From the NCBI RefSeq assembly GCF_014205175.1, contig NZ_JACHNA010000001.1, forward strand, positions 1,736,001 through 1,800,000: 64,000 nucleotides of DNA, given 5' to 3'. The notes under the pieces are model-generated. The model was not told where the DNA came from, searched no databases, and saw only the letters and a list, made by a program, of their open reading frames with translations. Both the position numbers and the translations under genes were made by a program. How positions within the stretch are numbered: the stretch's first letter is position 1; each line of letters opens with the position of its first letter. The DNA is from Micrococcus cohnii. GTDB lineage: Bacteria; Actinomycetota; Actinomycetes; Actinomycetales; Micrococcaceae. Positions 51,035-57,886 of the stretch are shown here, piece by piece.

Positions 51035-51925
51035 ATGAGCGAGAACACGCCCCACACACCGCGCATCGGCACCGGCTCCCCCGTCTGGATCGACTACACC
51101 GCCGCCAATTTCGCCCGCCAGAAAGCCTTCTACTCCGAGCTGTTCGGCTGGAGCTTCGAGGACCAAGGCGAGGAGTTCGGCCACTACTGCATGATCCGCG
51201 CGGGCGACCACGTCATCGGCGGCGCCATGGATGCCGACCTCACCGCAGCCCACACCGGCGAGCCCGCTCAGCCCGCAGCGTGGAGCGTGTACCTGAAGAC
51301 TGACGACATCGACGCGACCGCTGCCGCGACCCGTGAGCACGGTGGCCAGGTCGTCGTCGAGCCGATGGGCGTCGGCTCCCTCGGGCGTATGGCCCTCGCG
51401 ATGAGCGCCGGCGGCGAGGCGGTCGGCTTCTGGCAGCCCGGCGAGTTCACCGGCCACGACCTGCCGCTGGCCGAGGGCACGTCCGTGTGGTTCGAGGTCA
51501 TGAGCACCGACTACGACGCCGACGCCGAGTTCTACCGGCAGGTGGCCGGCTGGGACGTCGCGCCGATGGGCCCGACGGGAGAGACCGCGACGGGCGGTGA
51601 CGAGGCAGGTGACGACGAGACCGGCCAGGGGGCAGCTGGCGCGTCGGACGACGCGGACGCCGCCGGTGACATGCCGCGCTACGCCACGAACTTCGCCGGC
51701 GAGCACGCGACCGCGGGCCTGTGCGATGCGAGCGCGTGGCTGCCCGAGGGCACCCCGAGCTACTGGCGCGTGTACTTCCAGGTGGCGGACACGCCGGCGG
51801 CGCTCGCGACGATCGAGAAGCACGGCGGCCGCGTGCTCGACGGCCCGATGGACTCGCCGTTCGGCCGTGTCACCACCGTGGCGGACCCGGCCGGCGCGAC
51901 CTTCCAGCTGAACCAGCCGCTCTGA
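51035..51925 (+). CDS. Two-domain VOC (glyoxalase-like) protein
   Basis: 296 residues with two vicinal-oxygen-chelate domains. Domain 1: PVWIDYTAANFARQKAFYSE, LFGWSFEDQGEEFGHYCMI, ending in SLGRMALAMSAGGEAVGFWQP. Domain 2: TSVWFEVMSTDYDADAEFYRQ, WRVYFQVADTPAALATIEKHG, ending in PFGRVTTVADPAGATFQLNQ. Domain 2 carries an acidic Gly/Asp insertion of about 38 residues (GETATGGDEAGDDETGQG on) that looks like a surface loop expansion. This class is annotated as glyoxalase or hydroxylase-like with unknown substrate. It is the only gene between palindromic copies D and E. Confidence 0.85.
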   Translation: MSENTPHTPRIGTGSPVWIDYTAANFARQKAFYSELFGWSFEDQGEEFGHYCMIRAGDHVIGGAMDADLTAAHTGEPAQPAAWSVYLKTDDIDATAAATREHGGQVVVEPMGVGSLGRMALAMSAGGEAVGFWQPGEFTGHDLPLAEGTSVWFEVMSTDYDADAEFYRQVAGWDVAPMGPTGETATGGDEAGDDETGQGAAGASDDADAAGDMPRYATNFAGEHATAGLCDASAWLPEGTPSYWRVYFQVADTPAALATIEKHGGRVLDGPMDSPFGRVTTVADPAGATFQLNQPL

Positions 51926-51978
51926 CGCGGGACGGCCGCAGCAGCCTCGTGCCGGCCCCGGCCCCGCACCCCAGCGAC

Positions 51979-52048
51979 GTCCATACTGCGCAAACGACCC
52001 TTCTCAGCCGGTTTTCGGCCCTGAGAAGGGTCGTTTGCGCAGTACAGA
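51979..52048 (+). repeat. Family I palindromic element, copy E
   Basis: Left arm from 51984, right arm 52021-52044, arms exactly complementary over 24 bp, loop CCGGTTTTCGGCC, flanks GTCCA and CAGA. Lies 54 nt after the VOC gene and 79 nt before the kinase gene, same strand direction on both sides. Confidence 0.95.
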
Positions 52049-52126
52049 TCCGACACTCCCCGGTGAACGGGCATCTCCCCCGCGCGACGGAGGCGGCGCA
52101 CACGCCCACGCACTAGGCTCACCGGC

Positions 52127-53410
52127 ATGCCCGCCTCCGCCCGCGCCCTGCCCCCGACCTGGCGCCGCACCGACTGGATCGTCGCCGGCATACTGGCACT
52201 GGCGAGCATCGAGCTGACCTACCTCGCGGACTTCGTCGGGACGATCGACCCGAAGCACTCCGTGCACACCTCGGCCGCCGCGGCCGCCGCGACCTCGCTC
52301 GTGCTCGCATGGCGTCGCAGTCGGCCGCTGCTCGTCGGTGTCCTCGTCTCCCTCGCGTACGTCACCGTCGCGGTGCTCCTGGGCCTCGAGCCCTACGCAA
52401 GCCAGGTGGTCCTGTTCCTCGGCGTCTACTCGATCGGCGCATGGTGTCCCGACCGCCGCCGTGCGTTCCTCACCCGCACCGGCATCGTCGTCGTCATGAC
52501 GCTGTGGCTGCTCTACTCGTTCGTCGACGGCTTCCACGACCCGGACACCGGCGAGCGCGGCGTCAACGCGTACCTGGCGTTCACGGCGATCATGACGCTC
52601 ACGAACATCGCCTACTTCACCGGTGCGTGGATGTTCGGTGACCGCTCGTGGGCGCAGGCGATCGAACGGCAGCATCTCGCGGCCGCGCACGCCGAGATCC
52701 GCGCGCAGCAGGGCCAGCTGCAGGAACAAGCCGTCCGCCTCGAGCGGCTGCGCATCGCCCGGGAGCTGCATGACGTCGTCGCCCATCACGTCACCGCGAT
52801 GGGTGTGCAGGCTGGAGCCGCGCGCATGCTGATCGACCGCGCCCCCGGCGAGGCCGCGGAGCATCTGCGGCACGTGGAGGCGTCGTCCCGGTCGGCGGTG
52901 CAGGAGCTGCAGACGATGGTCCACACGCTGCGCGACGACGACGCCTCCGCGGAGTCCCTGCCGTGCCTCGATGACCTGCCCGCGCTCGTCGCCGAGGCGG
53001 ACGCCCTGGGCGGCCAGAGGGTCCGGTTCGAGCGGGTCGACGCTCGGCCCGTGCACGTCGATGCCGTCGACGGCCCGGGCGCGCTGCCGGCTCGGGCCGC
53101 GCAGCTGGCGCTCTTCCGCGTGGCGCAGGAGGGGCTCACGAACGCGCGCAAGCACGCCGGCCCGCGCGCGGACGTCGTCGTGCGGCTGCGCCTCGAGCCG
53201 ACGCGGACGGAGGTCGAAGTCTCCGACGACGGCCGCGGCTGCGCCGCCACCCCGACGGCGGGGACCCGCATGGGTCTGGTCGGCATGCGCGAGGGCATGG
53301 ACTCGGTCGGCGGCGGACTCGAAGCCGGGCCCAAGCCCGACGGCGGCTGGCTCGTCCGGGCGACGGTCGCCCATGAGCCTCCGAGGGACGACGAGGGGGG
53401 CCGAGCATGA
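52127..53410 (+). CDS. Two-component sensor histidine kinase
   Basis: 427 residues. Five membrane helices in the first 175 residues, no large outer domain, then HisKA_3 with phosphoacceptor His in RLRIARELHDVVAHHVTAMG and HATPase_c with LFRVAQEGLTNARKHAG (N box), DDGRGC and TRMGLVGMREGMDSVGGG (G boxes). The stop overlaps the regulator's start (ATGA). Together with the regulator and the following ABC genes it forms one probable operon of four, like drug- or peptide-sensing modules. Confidence 0.9.
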   Translation: MPASARALPPTWRRTDWIVAGILALASIELTYLADFVGTIDPKHSVHTSAAAAAATSLVLAWRRSRPLLVGVLVSLAYVTVAVLLGLEPYASQVVLFLGVYSIGAWCPDRRRAFLTRTGIVVVMTLWLLYSFVDGFHDPDTGERGVNAYLAFTAIMTLTNIAYFTGAWMFGDRSWAQAIERQHLAAAHAEIRAQQGQLQEQAVRLERLRIARELHDVVAHHVTAMGVQAGAARMLIDRAPGEAAEHLRHVEASSRSAVQELQTMVHTLRDDDASAESLPCLDDLPALVAEADALGGQRVRFERVDARPVHVDAVDGPGALPARAAQLALFRVAQEGLTNARKHAGPRADVVVRLRLEPTRTEVEVSDDGRGCAATPTAGTRMGLVGMREGMDSVGGGLEAGPKPDGGWLVRATVAHEPPRDDEGGRA

Positions 53411-54168
53411 GCATCCGCGTGTTGCTGGTGGACGATCAGCCGCTGATCCGCGTCGGGTTCGCCGCGATCCTCGGCTCGGCGGAGGACATTGAGGTGGTCG
53501 GAGAGGCCGGTGACGGGACGGCCGCGCTGCCGCTGGTGCGCCAGCTGGCCCCCGACGTGGTCTGCATGGACGTGCAGATGCCCGGCATGGACGGGATCGA
53601 GGCGACGCGGTCGATCATCGCCTCCGGCTCCGAGGCCGCGGTGCTGATCCTGACGACGTTCGACCGGGACGACTTCCTGTTCGACACCCTCGACGCGGGC
53701 GCGTCCGGGTTCCTGCTCAAGTCTGCCGGGCCCGAGGAGCTCATCGACGCGGTGCGCGTGCTCGGCCGCGGGGACGCGTTGCTCGACCCCGCCGTCACCC
53801 GCCGCGTGCTCGGCCGGGTAGTGGGGGTGCCCTCCGGCGACGCGGCGAGCGGACCGCCGGACCATGATGCGGCGACAGGGTCGGCGCCGGCCGGGGGTGC
53901 GCCGACCGGGCCGCAACCGGCCGCACCTGTGGCAGGCTCCGCGTCGGCCGGCCGCACTGCGCCGGGACCGGTCCCGCCGCTCACGGCCCGCGAGACCGAG
54001 ACGCTGCGCCTGGTGGCCCGCGGCCTGTCGAACGCGGAGATCGCAGGCGAGCTCTTCGTCGGTGAGGCGACCGTCAAGACGCACGTGTCCAACGTGCTGA
54101 TGAAGCTCGGCGTGCGCGACCGGGTGCACGCGGTGATCTGGGCGTTCGAGCACGGCCTGGCCGGCTGA
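53407..54168 (+). CDS. Response regulator, NarL/LuxR family, with long linker
   Basis: 253 residues. Receiver with VDDQPLIR, phosphoacceptor Asp in DVVCMDVQMPGMDG, TTF and KSAG switch residues; then an Ala/Gly/Pro-rich linker of about 50 residues (VPSGDAASGPPDHDAATG on) and a LuxR-type helix-turn-helix (LTARETETLRLVARGLSNAEIAGELFVGEATVKTHVS). The linker is longer than in the regulators at 42223 and 62067. Likely controls the ABC transporter genes that follow 92 nt downstream. Confidence 0.92.
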   Translation: MSIRVLLVDDQPLIRVGFAAILGSAEDIEVVGEAGDGTAALPLVRQLAPDVVCMDVQMPGMDGIEATRSIIASGSEAAVLILTTFDRDDFLFDTLDAGASGFLLKSAGPEELIDAVRVLGRGDALLDPAVTRRVLGRVVGVPSGDAASGPPDHDAATGSAPAGGAPTGPQPAAPVAGSASAGRTAPGPVPPLTARETETLRLVARGLSNAEIAGELFVGEATVKTHVSNVLMKLGVRDRVHAVIWAFEHGLAG

Positions 54169-54259
54169 GTGACCCGCACCTCCCCCTCACGACGGAGGCC
54201 GCGAATCCCCGTCCCGCGACGGATCCGCCGCCCCGTCTGACGTTCCTACGCTGACGTCC

Positions 54260-55153
54260 ATGATCCGCGTGAGAGACCTGCACAAATCCTTCGGGACGGG
54301 CGCCTCGACGGCCCACGTCCTGAAGGGCCTGAGCTTCGACATCCGTCCCGGCCTCATGACCGGCTTCGTCGGCGGCAACGGCGCCGGCAAGACCACCACC
54401 ATGCGCATCCTGCTCGGCGTGCTCGACCACGACGCGGGCGAGATCACCGTCGACGGCACCCCGATCGACGCGCAGTACCGCTCCGGCATCGGCTACATGC
54501 CCGAGGAGCGCGGCCTGTACCCGAAGATGCCGGTGCTCGACCAGCTCGTCTTCCTTGCGCAGCTGCGGGGGCTCACCGTCGCGGACGCCCGGCGCCGAGC
54601 GACAGCGCTGCTCGAGCGTCTCGACCTCGGCGCCCGCGCGAAGGACAGGCTCGAGGAGCTCTCCCTCGGCAACCAGCAGCGGGCCCAGGTGGCCGCGGCG
54701 CTCGTGCACGACCCGGTCGCCCTCGTCCTCGATGAGCCGTTCTCCGGGCTCGACCCGCACGCCGTCGACACGACCCTGGCCGTGCTGCGCGAGACCGCGG
54801 ACACCGGCGTGCCGGTGCTGTTCTCCTCCCACCAGCTCGACGTCGTCGAGCGCCTCTGCGACGAGCTCGTGATCCTCGCCGACGGTCGCGTCCGCGCCGC
54901 GGGCACCCGCGACGACCTGCTGGCCGCCCACGCCGGCCACGAGTGGGAGCTGCGCGCGGCGACTGACGCCGGGTGGGTCCGCGCTGTCGACCGAGTCGAG
55001 GCCACGTTCCTCGACGGCGGGCACGTCCGCTTCACCGCTGACGAGGCCACCGCCCAGGCCGTGCTGCGCGAGGCCGCCGCCCGTGGCGGGGTGCACGCGT
55101 TCGGCCCTGTCACCCGCACCCTGCACGAGATCTTCACGGAGGCCACCCGATGA
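54260..55153 (+). CDS. ABC transporter ATP-binding protein, NatA-like
   Basis: 297 residues: Walker A GGNGAGKTT, Q-loop, signature LSLGNQQRAQVAAAL (variant of LSGGQ), Walker B ALVLDEPFSGLDP and the switch SSHQLDVVERL, followed by a DUF4162-like C-terminal domain of about 85 residues. This layout is that of NatA/YhaQ-type ATPases, which power export of Na+ or of antimicrobial compounds. ATG 54260. The stop overlaps the start of the permease gene (ATGA). Confidence 0.9.
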   Translation: MIRVRDLHKSFGTGASTAHVLKGLSFDIRPGLMTGFVGGNGAGKTTTMRILLGVLDHDAGEITVDGTPIDAQYRSGIGYMPEERGLYPKMPVLDQLVFLAQLRGLTVADARRRATALLERLDLGARAKDRLEELSLGNQQRAQVAAALVHDPVALVLDEPFSGLDPHAVDTTLAVLRETADTGVPVLFSSHQLDVVERLCDELVILADGRVRAAGTRDDLLAAHAGHEWELRAATDAGWVRAVDRVEATFLDGGHVRFTADEATAQAVLREAAARGGVHAFGPVTRTLHEIFTEATR

Positions 55154-56277
55154 ACACCGATGCCCTCAACCGCACGCCCGCCCGCCCCCGCACGTCGTTC
55201 TGGCAGGCGGTCGGAATCGTCGCCGCCCGAGAGATCCGGGTGAAGGTGACGTCGAAGGCGTTCGTCGTGACCACGGGCCTGCTGCTGGCGGGCGTGCTCG
55301 CCGCGGTCCTGCTGCTGCCCCGCCTGGGCGACCTGTTCGGGGATGACGAAACCAGCCGCGTCGCGGTCACCGCGCAGAGCCGCGAGGCCGTCGAGGCACT
55401 CGACGGCTACACGCCGGTGGTCCTCGACTCGGTGGCCGCCGCCCGCGACGCCGTGCGCGCCGAGGACGTGGACTCAGCTGTCGTGCCCGACGAGGCGAGC
55501 CCGGCCGGCGTCGCGGTTGTCGGGCTGACGGACGCACCCACAGGCCTGGCCGAGGCGCTGTCGACCGCCCCGTCCCTCGAGGTCCTCGACCCGGACGCAC
55601 CAGACCCGGCCCTGCGGTATTTCATCTCGTTCGGCTTCGGCGTCGTGTTCTTCATGGTCGCGATCACCTACGGGCAGCAGATCGCGGTGTCGGTGATCGA
55701 GGAGAAGCAGTCGCGCATCGTCGAGATCCTCATGACGGCCGTGCCCGCCCGCGCCATCATGGCCGGCAAGGTCGTCGGCAACTCGGCGATGGCCCTGGGG
55801 CAGGTCGCGATGGTCGCCGGGGCGGTGCTGCTGGGCATGCAGGTCAACGGGGACGTCTTGCCGCTCGACGGTCTCGGCCTGCCGCTCGTGTGGTTCGTCG
55901 GGCTGTTCGGAGTCGGGTTCGTGATGATCGCCGCCCTGTACGCCGCCGCGGCCTCACTCGTCTCCCGGCAGGAGGACGTGGGGCAGGCCTCGATGCCGGT
56001 CGTGCTGATGGTGATGATCCCGTACTTCGCCGTCATCGCGTTCAACGACGACCCCGACGCGCTGCGGATCATGAGCTTCGTGCCGTTCTGCGCGCCCGTG
56101 GCGGTGCCGCTGCGCGTGTTCCTCGGGCAGGGGCAGGCGTGGGAGCACGTGCTGTCCGCAGCGCTGCTGGTGGTCGCGACCGCGGCGGCCGTGTGGTTCG
56201 CGGCGCACGTGTACGAGCGGTCGATCCTGCGCACCGGCAAGGCCCTGCGCTGGCGGGAGGCGGTGCGCGGGGGCTGA
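55150..56277 (+). CDS. ABC transporter permease, NatB/YhaP-like
   Basis: 375 residues. One N-terminal helix (FVVTTGLLLAGVLAAVLLL), a periplasmic-side domain of about 120 residues, and five helices near the C-terminus including FISFGFGVVFFMVAITYGQQIAVSVIEEKQSRIVEILMTAVP, the ABC-2 permease hallmark of the NatB/YhaP branch. Forms a complex with the ATPase at 54260. Export substrate unknown; regulation by the upstream two-component system is likely by position. Confidence 0.9.
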   Translation: MNTDALNRTPARPRTSFWQAVGIVAAREIRVKVTSKAFVVTTGLLLAGVLAAVLLLPRLGDLFGDDETSRVAVTAQSREAVEALDGYTPVVLDSVAAARDAVRAEDVDSAVVPDEASPAGVAVVGLTDAPTGLAEALSTAPSLEVLDPDAPDPALRYFISFGFGVVFFMVAITYGQQIAVSVIEEKQSRIVEILMTAVPARAIMAGKVVGNSAMALGQVAMVAGAVLLGMQVNGDVLPLDGLGLPLVWFVGLFGVGFVMIAALYAAAASLVSRQEDVGQASMPVVLMVMIPYFAVIAFNDDPDALRIMSFVPFCAPVAVPLRVFLGQGQAWEHVLSAALLVVATAAAVWFAAHVYERSILRTGKALRWREAVRGG

Positions 56278-56331
56278 CGCGCGGCGGCCCTGCGTCGCAC
56301 CGTGCGTCGCGCCCGCTCCCACGCTCACACC

Positions 56332-56383
56332 CACGGCCACGGCCACGGCCACGGCCACGGCCACGGCCACGGCCACGGCCACG
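56332..56383 (+). repeat. Hexanucleotide array (CACGGC)8 abutting copy F
   Basis: Eight perfect CACGGC units (56332-56379) plus CACG, ending exactly at the ATCCA flank of copy F. Two degenerate units precede it. Lies just downstream of the ABC permease gene. A perfect array of this kind is likely to vary in copy number. Confidence 0.92.
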
Positions 56384-56453
56384 ATCCATACTGCGCAAAC
56401 GACCCTTCTCAGCCAGGTTTCGGCCCTGAGAAGGGTCGTTTGCGCAGTACAGA
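56384..56453 (+). repeat. Family I palindromic element, copy F
   Basis: Left arm from 56389, right arm 56426-56449, perfectly complementary, loop CCAGGTTTCGGCC (almost that of copy E), flanks ATCCA and CAGA. With copy G it brackets the DUF559 gene; it sits between convergent genes. Confidence 0.95.
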
Positions 56454-56489
56454 CCTTTCACGCAGTACAGACCGTTCACGCAGTACAGA
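56454..56489 (+). repeat. Two 18-bp duplications of the right end of copy F
   Basis: CCTTTCACGCAGTACAGA (56454-56471) and CCGTTCACGCAGTACAGA (56472-56489) directly follow copy F. They copy the last part of the element's right arm plus its CAGA flank, with TTCACGC in place of TTTGCGC. Confidence 0.9.
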
Positions 56490-56533
56490 TCGTCGTCCCA
56501 CCGCGTCGAGCCCCTGCGCGGCGACACCCCCGC

Positions 56534-57610
56534 TCACCGCGGCGACCGCTCCGCCAGCGCCCGGCGTACGAGGCCGATCGTCTCGCGGAACCCGGCCGCC
56601 CGGTCCGACGCCGCCACCCGGATGACGAGCCAGCCCTGCCGCTGGAACGCCGCGTCGCGACGGGTGTCCCGCCGCACCTGCACCGGGTCATCGTGGTGCA
56701 CGCCCTCGTACTGGATCGCGATCCTCGCCGCCGGGAAACCGAGGTCCGCGGTCGCCGGCTCGTCGTACGAGTACGCGGGGTCCCACACCTCGACCTGCAG
56801 GGCTGGCTCAGGCAGCCCCGCCTCCTCAAACGCGAGCCGCAGCTCGGTCTCCGGCGGCGAATCCGCCCCGTCGCGCACCCGGGAGAGCGCGGCCCGCGCC
56901 CGCACGACGCCGGGTTCTCCCCGGTGCCGCTCGACCGCCACCCGCAGCTCGTCAACGGTGGTCCACGGCAGGATCGGCTGCCGCTTCCTGTGGGTGTGCA
57001 CCAGGTGGTCGGCGACGACCACGAGCTCGGCCTGCGTCAGCCACGTCGCGAGGTGGAACCACACGTCCGCGTGGCTGGCCAGCCGCAGGCCCCGCAGCGG
57101 ACCGGCCTCCAGGACGCCGTGGTCGTCGACCAGCAGCGGCAGTCCGTAGGGGCCGCCCCCGCCCATTCGCGCCGAGGCCGCCGGGACGATCGAGGTGGCC
57201 GCGCCGGTCGACAGCGCAGGTGGGGCGAGCAGACGCACGCGGGATGGATGCGTCAGGCGCGTGCACACGTCCGGCGCTGCGGGCGCGCGCGTGCCCCGTG
57301 GCCGGACAACGGTGAGCAGCGCGCTCTGCTCGAGGCGGCGCGGCAGAGGCCACCCGTGCAGTCGAGCCGCCGACGGACCTGTGACGACTGTATGGGGTAT
57401 CCGCCGGACGATGCGGCGAAGCCGGTCGAGCTCGGTCGGCGACGCGGCGGTGCCCGGCCCGCGCCAGCGGTACAGCCCGCGTTCGAGCCTCTCGACGTCG
57501 GCGCTGCGCAGGCGCGAGCGACTCACCCCGTGCCGTCGGGCATCGGCCGGGGTGAACGGACTGGCGCGCAGGGGCGCCGGGAGTTCTCCGGGGACTCGCA
57601 TACGGCCCAT
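56534..57610 (-). CDS. DUF559 protein: AbiEi-like N-terminus and Vsr-like endonuclease domain
   Basis: 358 residues. The N-terminus (FTPADARRHGVSRSRLRSAD then LERGLYRWRGPG) resembles the winged-helix domain of AbiEi-type antitoxin/regulator proteins. The C-terminal 110 residues are a DUF559/Vsr-like PD-(D/E)xK domain: SPPETELRLAFEEAGLPEP, TADLGFPAARIAIQYEGVHH with the catalytic Asp and acidic residue, RRDTRRDAAFQRQGWLVIRV. No toxin partner is adjacent. The family is frequent in actinobacteria and its role is unknown; DNA nicking or regulation are both possible. Start ATG 57610 (alternative 57601). It is the only gene between palindromic copies F and G. Confidence 0.78.
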   Translation of the reverse strand: MGRMRVPGELPAPLRASPFTPADARRHGVSRSRLRSADVERLERGLYRWRGPGTAASPTELDRLRRIVRRIPHTVVTGPSAARLHGWPLPRRLEQSALLTVVRPRGTRAPAAPDVCTRLTHPSRVRLLAPPALSTGAATSIVPAASARMGGGGPYGLPLLVDDHGVLEAGPLRGLRLASHADVWFHLATWLTQAELVVVADHLVHTHRKRQPILPWTTVDELRVAVERHRGEPGVVRARAALSRVRDGADSPPETELRLAFEEAGLPEPALQVEVWDPAYSYDEPATADLGFPAARIAIQYEGVHHDDPVQVRRDTRRDAAFQRQGWLVIRVAASDRAAGFRETIGLVRRALAERSPR

Positions 57611-57742
57611 CGTGGCGCCGCCCCATGCCGAGCGGAGGCGGTGTCCACAGGTGCAGGAGTGGAGCGCGGGAACACCGTCAGGCGTGTTCCTCGTCTCCGC
57701 TCTCCGCCGCCCCGTGGCCGCCCCGCCTCGCACCCGCCTCCG

Positions 57743-57812
57743 ATCCATACTGCGCAAACGACCCTTCTCAGCGCGTCCGAGAAGCTCAGAAGGGTCGTTT
57801 GCGCAGTACAGA
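57743..57812 (+). repeat. Family I palindromic element, copy G
   Basis: Left arm from 57748, right arm 57785-57808, loop CGCGTCCGAGAAG (almost that of copy D), flanks ATCCA and CAGA. Lies upstream of the DUF559 gene and downstream of the FtsX-type permease gene, both on the minus strand. Confidence 0.95.
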
Positions 57813-57830
57813 ACATTCACGCAGTACAGA
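57813..57830 (+). repeat. One 18-bp duplication of the right end of copy G
   Basis: ACATTCACGCAGTACAGA follows copy G directly, the same tail unit as after copy F with the same TTCACGC variant. Confidence 0.88.
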
Positions 57831-57886
57831 GGCGAGCATCGGGAGCGTCACCTCCGCACCCACGCGCCTCCTCACGCCTGGCCTGC

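Noticed and set aside
23368-57812. Family I elements as integron attC sites
   Set aside because: Size and one-gene spacing are similar, but the outer ends lack the RYYYAAC/GTTRRRY core sites, the stem is nearly perfect rather than carrying extra-helical bases, and no tyrosine integrase is seen.
23368-57812. Family I elements as ordinary intrinsic terminators
   Set aside because: Copy D lies between divergent genes and copy G lies in the upstream region of the DUF559 gene; arms are conserved in sequence, not only in pairing. Termination may be a side effect at copies B, E and F.
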